Shown here: piece after piece, positions 15,991-25,800 of the stretch | How positions within the stretch are numbered: position 1 is the first letter of the stretch | Layout: the number at the start of each line of letters is the position of its first letter | DNA from: JAJKJG01 sp036386395 | Lineage (GTDB): Bacteria > Pseudomonadota > Alphaproteobacteria > Rhizobiales > Beijerinckiaceae | Direction: 5' to 3' | Length of the DNA: 30,986 nucleotides | Assembly (NCBI GenBank): GCA_036386395.1 | Contig: DASVVU010000203.1 | Span: 1-30,986, forward strand | Program-made: the position numbers and the translations under genes | Notes under the pieces: generated by a model | Databases searched by the model: none | Told to the model about the DNA's origin: nothing | Seen by the model: the letters and a program-made list of their open reading frames with translations, nothing else

Positions 15991-17160
15991 TCAGCGCGCC
16001 GGCATGGCGGTCTCGACCACCTTGGCCCAGAGCGAGACGCCGTAGGGGATCGCCTCGTCGTTGAAGTCGTACTTCGGGTGGTGGACGCTCGCGGTGGCGC
16101 CGTTGCCCATGAAGATGTAGGCGCCGGGGCGGCTCTCCAGCATGTAGGAGAAGTCTTCGGACCCCATGAGCGGCGCGATGGTCGTGTCGACGGCGCGCTC
16201 GCCCCCGACCTCGGCCGCGATGCGCGCCAGGAAATCCGTCTGCTCCGGGTGGTTGACGGTGACGGGATAGCCGCGTCGATAGTCGACCTTCGCGGTCGCG
16301 CCGTGCGCCGCGCAGGTCGCCTCGACGATCGCCTTGAGGCGGGCCTCGGCGAGGTCGCGGACCTTGTCGGTGAGGCTGCGCACCGTGCCCTTGAGATGCG
16401 CCGTCTGCGGGATCACGTTGTAGGCCTCGCCGGCGTTGAACGCGCACACCGACACGACTACGGATTCGAGCGGGTCGACGTTGCGCGAGGCGATCGTCTG
16501 CAATGCGTTCACGACCTGCGCCGCGACGAGGAGCGTGTCGACGCACTCGTGCGGGCGCGCCGCGTGCCCGCCCTTGCCCTCGACCGTGATGTCGAAGCGG
16601 TCGGCCGCGGCCATCAGCGGCCCGGGGCGGAGCGCGAACTGCCCGACCGGGATGCCCGGCATGTTGTGCAGGCCGTAGACCTCCTGGACGCCGAAGCGCT
16701 CCATGAGCCCGTCCTTCACCATGGCGTCGCCGCCGCCGCCGCCCTCCTCGGCGGGCTGGAAAATCATCACCGCCGTGCCGTCGAAGTTGCGGGTCTCGGC
16801 GAGGTACTTCGCGGCCCCAAGGAGCATCGCGGTGTGTCCGTCGTGGCCGCAGGCGTGCATCTTGCCCGGAACTTTGGAGGCGTAGGGCGCGCCCGTGTCC
16901 TCCTCGATCGGCAGGGCGTCCATGTCGGCCCTGATGCCGATGACCTTGCCGCTCGTGCCGCGCTTGCCCTTGATCACGGCGACGACGCCGGTCTGCCCGA
17001 TGCCGGTCGCGACCTCGTCGCAGCCGAACGCCTTGAGCTTGTCGGCGACGACACCCGCCGTGCGGTGCACGTCGAAGAGGAGCTCGGGGTTCTGATGGAA
17101 GTCGCGGCGCCAGGCGGCGATCTCGTCGGCGAGGTCGGCGACGCGGTTGATGACGGGCAT
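15991..17160 (-). CDS. M20 family amidohydrolase (hippurate hydrolase/aminoacylase-like)
   Basis: This is a two-metal hydrolase of the M20D group that cleaves N-acyl amino acids or related amides. Within 389 residues, RRDFHQNPEL (18-27) opens the fold, D79-M-D81 lies in RADMDALP, C104 and H106 in HACGHDGHTAMLLGAA supply metal ligands, E138-E139 in QPAEEGGGG are catalytic, and PLMGSEDFSYM lies near the C-terminus. I chose ATG 17160 (MPVINRV). A TTG at 17223 is also in frame and would add 21 residues; it is preceded by a six-codon ORF with GGAGG (ATG at 17241) whose TGA overlaps that TTG, possibly a coupled leader. The gene is divergent from a peptide-binding protein, which fits peptide or acyl-amino-acid salvage. 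Confidence 0.9.
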   Translation of the reverse strand: MPVINRVADLADEIAAWRRDFHQNPELLFDVHRTAGVVADKLKAFGCDEVATGIGQTGVVAVIKGKRGTSGKVIGIRADMDALPIEEDTGAPYASKVPGKMHACGHDGHTAMLLGAAKYLAETRNFDGTAVMIFQPAEEGGGGGDAMVKDGLMERFGVQEVYGLHNMPGIPVGQFALRPGPLMAAADRFDITVEGKGGHAARPHECVDTLLVAAQVVNALQTIASRNVDPLESVVVSVCAFNAGEAYNVIPQTAHLKGTVRSLTDKVRDLAEARLKAIVEATCAAHGATAKVDYRRGYPVTVNHPEQTDFLARIAAEVGGERAVDTTIAPLMGSEDFSYMLESRPGAYIFMGNGATASVHHPKYDFNDEAIPYGVSLWAKVVETAMPAR

Positions 17161-17435
17161 GGGGATCGAGGCCTCGGTTTTGTCGGAGAGGGAACGGATG
17201 CGCCCGGTCGCCGCCGCAGTCAACAGCCGCGGCTCGCCATTATGCCTCCGGTTGATGTGAAAAGATCAAGCCGGGCCTGCCCTTAGGGCATGGTGCGCGG
17301 GCCCGCGTCCGGGACTGGACCCGGCCCCGCTTCCGCGGCTAACGTGCGCCCCCAAGGGAGCGAGCGACCAGAACGACCGATCTCCCGCAATCGATCGGCC
17401 GCGCGAAGCCGCGGGCCAGAGTGGAGAACGACCGA

Positions 17436-19025
17436 ATGTCCATCCGTAAGACGCTGCTCGCGGCCGCGGCCGCGACGCTTCTCGCCACTGTAGCGGCGCC
17501 GGCCTACGCCAAGACCTTCCGCTTCGCCTTCCAGGGCAACTACCAGGCGGCGGACCCCTACACCCTCAACGAGACCTTTACCCTCGGCCTCCACGCCGCG
17601 GTCTACGAGGGCCTGACGAAGCGCGACAAGGACCTCAAGATAATTCCAGGCCTCGCCGAGAGCTGGGAGACGCCGGACCCGCTGCGCTGGCGCTTCCACC
17701 TGCGAAAAGGGGTGAAGTGGCACGACGGCTCGGACTTCACCGCCGACGACGTGGTGTTCTCGGCCGAGCGCGTGCGCGCCCAGGGCTCGGACGTGAAGAC
17801 CCGCATCCCCGCGGACTCGCAGTGGGTCAAGGTCGACGACCACACCGTCGACGTAGTGCTCAAGACCCCGAACCCGATCCTGCATTACGAGTGGGATACG
17901 TGGTACATCATGTCGAAGAAGTGGGCGGAGAAGAACAACGCCGTCGCCCCGACCTCGGCCTCGGCCACGACCCCGAGCTACGCCGCCCTCAACGCCAACG
18001 GCACCGGCCCGTTCATCCTCGAGAGCCACCAGCCCGGCGTGAAGACGGTGTGGAAGCCGAACCTGAGCTGGTGGGGCAAGAAGGAGCACAACATCGACGA
18101 GGCGATCTTCACGCCGATCGGCTCGGACGCGACCCGCGTCGCCGCGCTGCTCTCGGGCGAGGTCGACATGATGGACCCGGTGCCGCTGCAGGACATCCAG
18201 CGGGTCAATTCCAGCCCGAACACGCAAGTCCTGACGGGGCCTGAGCTGCGCACCATCCACCTCGGCTTCGACCAGCGCCGGGACGAGCTGAAGTACTCCA
18301 ACATCAAGGGCAAGAACCCGTTCAAGGACGTGCGGGTGCGGCAGGCCTTCTCGAAGGCGATCGACGTGAACCTGATCAAGGACCGCGTCATGCGCGGCGC
18401 CTCGGTGCCGTCGGCGCTCCTGATCTCGCCGCTCCTGTTCGAGGGCGCGAAGGAGTTCAAGGTCGCGACCGTCGACATCGAGGGGGCCAAAAAACTCCTC
18501 GCGGAGGCCGGCTATCCGCAGGGCTTCGAAGTCGGCATGGACTGCCCGACCGACCGCTACGTCAACGACGAGGCGATCTGCCAGGCGGTCGTGGGCATGC
18601 TGGCCCGCATCGGCGTCAAGGTGAACCTCAACGCCCAGCCGAAGACCAAGTACTTCGCCAAGGTCCTGGCGTCGGGCGGCTACGACACCTCCTTCTACCT
18701 CCTCGGCTGGACGCCGGGCTCGTTCGATAGCTGGAACGTGTTGACCAACATCACCGGCTGCCGCGACGACTCGGGCAAGGGCGGTCCGTTCAACTTCGGC
18801 GGCTACTGCAACCCGAAGCTCGACGAGCTCGCCGCTAAGATCCTGGTCGAGACCGACCAGGCGAAGCGCAACGCCATGATCGCCGAGGCCTGGCGGATCG
18901 AGCGGGCCGACGTCTCGCACATCCCGCTGCACCAGCAGACGCTCGCCTGGGGCGTCAACAAGAAGGTCAAGATCGTCCAGCGGCCGGACAACCAGATCCT
19001 GCTCTACTGGGTGAACATGGACTAA
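17436..19025 (+). CDS. ABC transporter substrate-binding protein, family 5 (first copy)
   Basis: This periplasmic receptor for peptide-like ligands belongs to the SBP_bac_5 family. A signal peptide (MSIRKTLLAAAAATLLATVA, cleaved near AYA-K28) leads into KTFRFAFQGN. Family marks are YEGLTKRDKDLKIIPGLAESW, WRFHLRKGVKWHDGSDFTADDVVFS and NGTGPF. The 529 residues are a normal length. ATG 17436 is preceded by GGAG nine bases upstream; an upstream in-frame GTG at 17421 contains that site and is not used. Four cysteines near 369-380 and 440-460 could form disulfides. A family A repeat separates it from the permease genes. The ligand is unknown. Confidence 0.93.
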   Translation: MSIRKTLLAAAAATLLATVAAPAYAKTFRFAFQGNYQAADPYTLNETFTLGLHAAVYEGLTKRDKDLKIIPGLAESWETPDPLRWRFHLRKGVKWHDGSDFTADDVVFSAERVRAQGSDVKTRIPADSQWVKVDDHTVDVVLKTPNPILHYEWDTWYIMSKKWAEKNNAVAPTSASATTPSYAALNANGTGPFILESHQPGVKTVWKPNLSWWGKKEHNIDEAIFTPIGSDATRVAALLSGEVDMMDPVPLQDIQRVNSSPNTQVLTGPELRTIHLGFDQRRDELKYSNIKGKNPFKDVRVRQAFSKAIDVNLIKDRVMRGASVPSALLISPLLFEGAKEFKVATVDIEGAKKLLAEAGYPQGFEVGMDCPTDRYVNDEAICQAVVGMLARIGVKVNLNAQPKTKYFAKVLASGGYDTSFYLLGWTPGSFDSWNVLTNITGCRDDSGKGGPFNFGGYCNPKLDELAAKILVETDQAKRNAMIAEAWRIERADVSHIPLHQQTLAWGVNKKVKIVQRPDNQILLYWVNMD

Positions 19026-19028
19026 TCA

Positions 19029-19168
19029 CCTCTCCCGCGAAGCGGGAGAGGTCGAGTCGGCCCTCGGGTCTTCCTTCGGCAAGCCCAAGGACAGGCTCCG
19101 CCGACCGGGTGAGGGCCAGCGCCGGCCCCTCCCCTCACCCCAACCCTCTCCCGCAAGCGGGAGAGGGG
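19029..19168. repeat. Palindromic repeat, family A, copy 3, inside a transporter operon
   Basis: The left end reads CCTCTCCCGCGAAGCGGGAG, then GTCGAGTCGG and CGACCGGGTGAGGG. The right end reads CCCCTCACCC and CTCTCCCGCAAGCGGGAGAG. It lies between the stop of the first binding protein and the permease. Such a position often protects or ends the upstream mRNA, giving more binding protein than permease (inference). It matches the copy inside putA more closely than the other two (GTCGAGTCG, CGACCGGGTGAGGG). Confidence 0.9.
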
Positions 19169-19193
19169 GCTCTTCCGCGCAACGGCTGACCGA

Positions 19194-20174
19194 ATGCTCG
19201 CCTTCATCATCCGCCGCGCGTTCCAGGCCCTCGCCGTCCTCTTCGCGGTCGGGCTGATCTCGTTTTCGATGTTCCGCTTCGCCGGCGACCCGGTGAACCA
19301 GATGGTCGGCGCCGAGACCTCGCCGGCGGAGCGCCTCGAGATCCGCCGGCAGCTCGGCCTCGACGATCCCCTCGTGGTGCAGTTCGGGCGCTACCTCAAG
19401 GGCGCGGCCTCCTTCGACTTCGGCATGTCGTACCAGTTCCGCCAGCCGGTGGCGCAGCTCCTGAAGGAGCGCATGCCGGCGACCCTCGAGCTCGCGCTCG
19501 TGGCGACGATCCTCGCTCTCGTCTTCGGCATCCTGATGGGAGTCTACTCGGCGCTGCGCCGTGACACGGCACTGGCAAAACTCCTCCAGGCGGTGTCGCT
19601 CATCGGGGTGAGCCTGCCGACGTTCCTCATCGGCATCCTCCTGATCTACCTCTTCTCGGTCATCCTTGGCTGGCTGCCCTCCTTTGGGCGGGGCGACACC
19701 GTGCGCCTCGGCTGGTGGACGACCGGGCTCCTCACGGTCTCGGGGTTGAAGGCCCTCATCATGCCTTCGATCACCCTCGGCCTCTTCCAGATGACGCTGA
19801 TCATGCGGCTCGTGCGGGCCGAGATGCTGGAGGTGCTGCGCACGGACTACATCAAGTTCGCCCGCGCCCGGGGCCTCAAGGTCCGCGCCATCCACTTCGG
19901 CCACGCGCTCAAGAACACCCTCGTCCCGGTCATCACCATCGCCGGCCTCCAGCTCGGCTCGGTCATCGCCTTCGCGATCATCACCGAGACGGTGTTCCAG
20001 TGGCCCGGCATGGGCCTCCTCTTCGTGCAGGCGGTGCAGAACGTCGACATCCCGATCATGGCCGCCTACCTCATGCTCGTCGGCCTGATCTTCGTCGCGA
20101 TCAACCTCGCCGTCGACATCCTCTACACCGTCGTCGACCCGCGCCTGCGGGCGACGATCAGCCGGCCGGCCTGA
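19194..20174 (+). CDS. ABC peptide transporter permease, DppB type (second system)
   Basis: This DppB/OppB-type inner-membrane permease has 326 residues and is clearly homologous to the one at 177-1154. Shared features are GDPVN at 32-36, MPATLELAL, the coupling stretch DYIKFARARGLKVRAIHFGH, LGSVIAFAIITETVFQWPGMG and the end DPRLRA. Six helices are expected. The ATG at 19194 lacks a strong ribosome-binding site. The gene is four bases from the partner permease, so they are co-expressed. No ATPase follows within this cluster, so the motor must be encoded elsewhere. Confidence 0.93.
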   Translation: MLAFIIRRAFQALAVLFAVGLISFSMFRFAGDPVNQMVGAETSPAERLEIRRQLGLDDPLVVQFGRYLKGAASFDFGMSYQFRQPVAQLLKERMPATLELALVATILALVFGILMGVYSALRRDTALAKLLQAVSLIGVSLPTFLIGILLIYLFSVILGWLPSFGRGDTVRLGWWTTGLLTVSGLKALIMPSITLGLFQMTLIMRLVRAEMLEVLRTDYIKFARARGLKVRAIHFGHALKNTLVPVITIAGLQLGSVIAFAIITETVFQWPGMGLLFVQAVQNVDIPIMAAYLMLVGLIFVAINLAVDILYTVVDPRLRATISRPA

Positions 20175-20178
20175 GGCC

Positions 20179-21177
20179 ATGGAAGAAATCGCCGCCCCCG
20201 CCGCTCATGCGGCGCCCGCCTCGCCTGCGGCTCCGGCTGCCGCGGCGCCGGTCGCCGCGAAGCCGCTCTCCTTCGCCGGACGGTTCCTCGACAGCGACCT
20301 GTGGGCGAGCTTCATGCGCTCGAAGGTGGCGATGGCGGCGGCCTTCCTCACCCTCCTGTTCTTCCTCGCCGCGCTCCTCGCGGGCGTGCTCTCGCCGCAG
20401 GACCCGTTCGACCCGGCCCAGCTCGAGCTCCTCAACAGCCGCATCCCGCCCCTGTGGCAGGAGGGTGGGCAGGCGCCGTTCCTCTTGGGCACCGATCAGC
20501 AGGGCCGGGACATGCTCTCGGCGATCCTTTACGGCCTGCGCATCTCCTTGGCGGTCGGCATTCTCGGCGTCGCCTTCTCGGCGACCCTCGGCATCACGCT
20601 CGGCCTCATCGCCGGCTATTTCGGCGGCTCGATCGACGGCCTCATCATGCGCATCGCCGACGTGCAGCTCACCTTCCCGGCGATCCTCATCGCGCTCCTC
20701 ATCGACGGCGTCGTGAAGTCGATCCTCGGCAACCAGCTCGACGCCGGCACGATCCTCGGCGTCCTCGTGTTCTCCATCGGCCTCAGCTTCTGGGTCCAGT
20801 ACGCCCGCACGGTGCGCGGCTCCGTGATGGTCGAGAAGAACAAGGACTACGTCGCGGCGGCCCGCCTCATCGGCCTGTCCGCGCCGGTCATCATGGTGCG
20901 CCACGTGCTCCCCAACGTCCTCGGCCCCGTCCTCGTCATCGCGACCATCAACCTCGCGCTCGCCGTCATCACCGAGGCGACGCTGTCGTTCCTCGGCTCC
21001 GGCATGCCCCAAACCATGCCGTCTCTCGGGACCCTCATCCGCATCGGCAACAATTTCCTGTTCTCCGGCGAATGGTGGATCGTGGCCTTCCCCGGCATCG
21101 CGCTTGCGACCTTGGTGCTTGCCATCAACCTCCTCGGCGACTGGCTGCGCGACGCCCTCAACCCCCGGCTGCGCTGA
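20179..21177 (+). CDS. ABC peptide transporter permease, DppC type (second system)
   Basis: This is the second permease subunit, 332 residues. A soluble Ala/Pro-rich N-terminus (about 1-30) precedes the first helix near 52-72. The family hallmark GTDQQGRDMLSAILYGLRIS lies near 103-122, as in the paralogue at 1321-2274, and the coupling segment DYVAAARLIGLSAPVIMVRH lies near 222-241. The C-terminus ends DALNPRLR. GAGG lies just two bases before the ATG, so translation probably relies on coupling to the preceding gene. A promoter for the next gene lies directly behind it. Confidence 0.93.
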   Translation: MEEIAAPAAHAAPASPAAPAAAAPVAAKPLSFAGRFLDSDLWASFMRSKVAMAAAFLTLLFFLAALLAGVLSPQDPFDPAQLELLNSRIPPLWQEGGQAPFLLGTDQQGRDMLSAILYGLRISLAVGILGVAFSATLGITLGLIAGYFGGSIDGLIMRIADVQLTFPAILIALLIDGVVKSILGNQLDAGTILGVLVFSIGLSFWVQYARTVRGSVMVEKNKDYVAAARLIGLSAPVIMVRHVLPNVLGPVLVIATINLALAVITEATLSFLGSGMPQTMPSLGTLIRIGNNFLFSGEWWIVAFPGIALATLVLAINLLGDWLRDALNPRLR

Positions 21178-21212
21178 CGTCCTCCGCGGCATTCCCACGC
21201 GGAAGCGGAGCC

Positions 21213-21241
21213 GTGACAATGATTTAAAGCCGTCCTATGAT
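21213..21241 (+). promoter_or_regulatory. Predicted sigma-70-type promoter for the second binding protein
   Basis: GTGACA (21213-21218) and TATGAT (21236-21241) are separated by exactly 17 bases. They match the -35 and -10 consensus in five of six positions each and lie 30 bases before the GTG start. The site suggests that the second binding protein, and probably putA behind it, can be transcribed apart from the permeases. Confidence 0.65.
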
Positions 21242-21270
21242 CCCCTGACAATCAGAACCGCGAGGCGGTC

Positions 21271-22872
21271 GTGAAAGGGATGGGGTCTGGCTGGGCGGCC
21301 GTGCTCGCGGCTGCCGTCTTGGCGCTTGCCGCGCTCGCGAGCGGGCCGGCGGACGCGCGGACGCTCCGCTGGGCGCGCTCGATCGACACCACGTCCCTCG
21401 ATCCGCACGCCGCCAACACCGGGCCGAACCTCCTCGTCGCGCACCAGATCTACGAGCCCCTGATCGTGCGCCACTTCGACGGCAAGATGGTGCCGGCGCT
21501 CGCGACCGCGTGGACGCTGACCCGCGACCCCCTCGTCTGGGAATTCCGGCTCCGCCACAATGTCGTCTTCCACGACGGGACGCCGTTCACGGCCGAGGAC
21601 GTGCTGTTCTCGCTCGAGCGCGCCCGCTCGCCGGCTTCCGACGTGAAGTCGCTCCTGTCCTCGGTCGCCGCCGTCTCGAAGCTCGACGACCACACGGTGC
21701 GCATCCGAACCGTCGGTCCCGACCCGCTCCTGCCGAACAACCTCACCGACGTGCTCATCATGAGCAAGCCCTGGACCGAGGCGCACGATACCGTCCGGGT
21801 TCACAGCCCGGCGGGCGGCGAGCCGACCCACGCGGCGCTGAGCGCGAACGGCACCGGCGCCTACGCCCTCGTCTCCCGCGAGCCCGGGCGGCGGACCGTG
21901 ATGCGGCTCTACGAGGGCTACTGGGGCAAGGCCGAGGGCCCGATCGACATCGACGAGATCGTGTATCTCCCGATCGCCGACAACGCCCAACGCATCACCG
22001 CCCTTGTCACTGGCGAGGTCGACTTCGTGCAGGACGTGCCGGTCGGCGACGTGCAGCGCCTCCAGGAGAACCGCGGCTTGCGCGTCAACACCAGCCCCGA
22101 GAACCGCTCGATGTTCCTCGGCATGAACGTCGGGGCGCAGGACCTGAAGTCGTCGAGCCTCAAGCAGAAGAACCCCTTTGCGGACCGGCGCGTGCGCGCC
22201 GCGATCGAGATGACGGTCGACCGCGAGCGCCTCCAACGCGAGGTCATGCGCGGCCAGTCGGTGCCGGCGGGGGTCATCGTGCCGCCGTTCTCGAACGGCT
22301 ACTCGGCCGAGCTCGACCGCTGGCCGCCCGTCGACGTCGCCCGCGCCCGCGTCCTCATGCGCGAGGCGGGCTACGGCGACGGCTTCGACGTGGCACTCAC
22401 CTGCACCAACGACCGCTACGTCAACGACGAGGGCCTGTGCCACGCGATCTCAGGCCAGCTCGGCCAGATCGGCATGCGGGTCCGCCCGGTGACGCAGCCC
22501 GCCGCGCAGCACTTCGGGCAGGTGCGCCGGGCCGAGCTCGATTTCTACCTCCTCGGCTGGGGCGTCACGACCTTCGATTCCGAGTACATCTTCAGCCTGC
22601 TCTACCACACCAACACCGGCGCGCTCGGCGGCTGGAACGGCACCCGCTTCTCCGACCGCGCCGTCGACGACCAGATCCATACCCTGCGCCAGGAGGTCGA
22701 CCAGACCCGCCGCAACGCCACCATCGCGTCCCTGTGGCGGCGCCTCAAGGAGGAGGTCGTCTACGTCCCCCTCCACAACCAGACCATCACCTACGCGATG
22801 AGCCGCGACTTCGACATCCCCGTCGACGTGTCGAGCCAGCCGAAGATGAGGTTTATCGGCCCGCGGCGGTGA
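21271..22872 (+). CDS. ABC transporter substrate-binding protein, family 5 (second copy)
   Basis: This periplasmic receptor of 533 residues is paralogous to the one at 17436-19025. A signal peptide (hydrophobic AAVLAAAVLALAALASGPADA, read from about residue 9, cleaved near ADA-R) is followed by RTLRWARSIDTTSLDPHAAN. Shared family marks are YEPLIVRHFDGK, WEFRLRHNVVFHDGTPFTAE and NGTGAY. GTG 21271 has GAGG five bases upstream; an ATG at 21280 also keeps the signal peptide. It comes after both permeases, an unusual position, and is followed after 21 bases by putA. Two receptors for one channel would widen the ligand range (inference). Confidence 0.92.
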   Translation: MKGMGSGWAAVLAAAVLALAALASGPADARTLRWARSIDTTSLDPHAANTGPNLLVAHQIYEPLIVRHFDGKMVPALATAWTLTRDPLVWEFRLRHNVVFHDGTPFTAEDVLFSLERARSPASDVKSLLSSVAAVSKLDDHTVRIRTVGPDPLLPNNLTDVLIMSKPWTEAHDTVRVHSPAGGEPTHAALSANGTGAYALVSREPGRRTVMRLYEGYWGKAEGPIDIDEIVYLPIADNAQRITALVTGEVDFVQDVPVGDVQRLQENRGLRVNTSPENRSMFLGMNVGAQDLKSSSLKQKNPFADRRVRAAIEMTVDRERLQREVMRGQSVPAGVIVPPFSNGYSAELDRWPPVDVARARVLMREAGYGDGFDVALTCTNDRYVNDEGLCHAISGQLGQIGMRVRPVTQPAAQHFGQVRRAELDFYLLGWGVTTFDSEYIFSLLYHTNTGALGGWNGTRFSDRAVDDQIHTLRQEVDQTRRNATIASLWRRLKEEVVYVPLHNQTITYAMSRDFDIPVDVSSQPKMRFIGPRR

Positions 22873-22893
22873 GAATCCCGGCGCGCTCGCGCC

Positions 22894-25800
22894 ATGTCTT
22901 GCGGTGGAGCTGTGGCGAGCTTTTCTGGCTTCGACGCCCCGTATGCCGAAGACGACGCGGCGATTGCCGCGCGGCTCCTCGCCAGCGCTCGTCTTGCACC
23001 CGCGCGCGAGGGCCGCGTCGACGCGCTCGCCCGCGACCTCGTCGGCGCGATCCGGGCCCACCGGGGCGGGCTCGGCGGGGTCGAGGAGGTGCTGCGCGAG
23101 TACTCGCTCTCGACTAAGGAGGGCCTCGCCCTCATGGTATTGGCCGAGGCGCTCCTGCGGGTGCCGGACGCCGCCACCGCTGACCGGCTCATCGAGGACA
23201 AGCTCGGGCAGGGCGACTTCGCCCATCATGAGACCCGCTCGGACGCCTTCCTCGTCAACGCCTCGGCCTGGGCGCTCGGGATCACGGCGCGGATCATCCA
23301 GCCCGGCGAGACCCCTGAAGGGATTCTGGGCCAGCTCGCGAAGCGCCTCGGCCTGCCGGCGGTGCGCGCCGCGACCCGGCAGGCCATGCGGGTCATGGGC
23401 GGCCACTTCGTCCTCGGCCAGACCATCGCGGAGGCGCTGGAGCGCGCGCACGCCGGGGCGGGGCGCCTCTACCGCTACTCCTTCGACATGCTCGGCGAAG
23501 GCGCCCGCACGGCCGAGGACGCCGAGCGCTACTTCGACTCCTACGCCGCCGCCATCGACGCGATCGGCCGCGCGGCCGGCAACGCGCCCCTGCCGGACCG
23601 CCCCGGCATCTCGGTCAAGCTCTCGGCGCTCCACCCGCGCTACGAGGCGGTCTCCCGCGACCGCGTCATGGCCGAGCTCGTGCCCCGGGTCGTGGCGCTC
23701 GCCCGGAAGGCCCGCGAATTCGACCTCAACTTCACCGTCGACGCCGAGGAGGCGGATCGCCTCGAACTCTCCCTTGACGTGATCGCGGCGGCCCTGCCCG
23801 ATCCGGCGCTTGCCGGCTGGGACGGCTTCGGCCTTGCGGTCCAGGCCTATCAGAAGCGGGCGCTCGCCGTCATCGACTGGGTCGCGGCGCTTGGCGAAAG
23901 CCTCGACCGCCGCCTCATGGTGCGCCTCGTCAAGGGCGCTTATTGGGACACCGAGGTGAAGCGCGCCCAGGAGCGCGGCCTCGACGACTACCCGGTGTTC
24001 ACCCGCAAGGCCATGACCGACCTCAACTACATGGCCTGCGCCGAGCGTCTGCTCGCGCTCCGCTCCCGCGTGTTCCCGCAGTTCGCGACCCACAACGCGC
24101 TGACCGTCGCCTCCATCGTGGAGCGGGCCGGCAGCGTCGAGGGTTACGAGTTCCAGCGCCTGCACGGCATGGGCGAGAGCCTCTACGGGCGCCTGATCGA
24201 GTCCGTGCCCGGCGCCGCCTGTCGCACCTACGCCCCCGTCGGCGGTCACCGCGACCTCCTCGCCTACTTGGTCCGCCGGCTCCTGGAAAACGGCGCCAAC
24301 TCCTCCTTCGTCTCGGTCGCGGCCGATCCGGACGTTCCGGTCGAGACGCTCCTGCGCCGCCCCGCCGACATCGTCGCTCGCGCGCGGGCCGCCCGCCACC
24401 CGCGGCTCCCGCTCCCCCGCGATCTCTTCGGGCCGCACCGGCGCAACTCCCGCGGCGTGGAGTTCGGGCACCGGAAATCGCTGGAAGGGCTGCTCAAGGA
24501 AGTCGAGGCGGGCGCGATTACCTCGCCCCGGAGGGGAGAGGTCGAGTCGCGCCGGAAGGCGCGACCGGGTGAGGGGGCCTATCCGCTTGAAGCTCAGCCC
24601 TCCCCTAGTCCGGGAGTTGGAGTTCCCACAGATAGAGCGGTCCCCCCTCACTCCCCTCGGGGGAGAGGGTTTTCCGCCGCGCCTCTCATCGACGGCGAAG
24701 CGAAACCGGGAACCACTCGCGACGTGCTGAGCCCGACTGACGACACGGTCGTCGGGCGCGTCTCCGAAGCCTTCCCTGCCACCGCGGACGCCGCAATGGA
24801 CGCTGCGCGGCGCGGCTTCCGGGGCTGGAACGAGACTCCGGCCAGCACGCGCGCCGCAGCCCTCGAGCGCGCCGCCGATCTCCTGGAGGCGCGGCGCGGG
24901 CGCTTCATCCACCTGCTCCAGGCCGAGGGCGGCAAGACCCCCGACGACGCCCTGTCCGAGGTTCGCGAGGCCGTCGACTTCTGCCGCTACTACGCCGCCG
25001 AAGGCCGCCGCTTGTTTGGCGAAGGTGAGAGCCTGCCCGGGCCGACGGGCGAATCGAACACCTTGCGCCTGCGCGGGCGCGGCGTCTTCGTCGCGATCTC
25101 GCCCTGGAATTTTCCGCTCGCCATCTTCCTCGGCCAGGTGACGGCCGCCCTGATGGCGGGCAACAGCGTGGTCGCGAAGCCCGCCGAGCAGACGCCGCTC
25201 GTCGCGGCCGAGGCCGTGCGGCTCCTGCACGAGGCCGGCGTGCCGGCGACCGCCCTCCACCTTGCCCCGGGCGACGGAGCCGTCGGGGCCCGGCTCGTCG
25301 CGCACCCCGCCGTCGCCGGCGTCGTCTTCACCGGCTCGACCGAGGTCGCCCGCGCCATCAACCGGGCGCTCGCCGCGAAGGACGGGCCAATCGTTCCGCT
25401 GATCGCCGAGACGGGCGGCATCAACGCCATGATCGTCGACGCGACGGCGCTGCCCGAGCAGGTCGCCGACGACGTCGCGACCTCCGCCTTTCGCTCCGCC
25501 GGCCAGCGCTGCTCGGCGCTCCGCCTCCTCTGCCTCCAGGAGGACGTCGCCGACCGCATGATCGCCATGATCGTCGGCGCCGCCCGCGAGCTGAAGCTCG
25601 GCGATCCGGGCGAGCCCTCGACCCACGTCGGCCCGGTGATCGACGCCGAGGCGAAAGCGCGCCTCGATGCCCACGTGGCGCGGATGAAGCGAGAGGCGAA
25701 GAAGGTCTGGTATGCGGGGGAATTCCCCTCCCCCTTGCGGGGAGGGGCAGGGGTGGGGGTCGCGGGGCCGGATGCGGCTGGACGGCCTTTAAGGCCTGCG

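Noticed and set aside
24521..24670. Insertion sequence with transposase
   Set aside because: The element is only about 150 bases, encodes no transposase, and I see no clear target duplication.
22450..25674. A 1074-codon open frame on the strand opposite putA
   Set aside because: It is a mirror of the putA and binding-protein frames caused by high G/C with few stop codons; its product is rich in Arg, Gly, Asp and His and has no domain.
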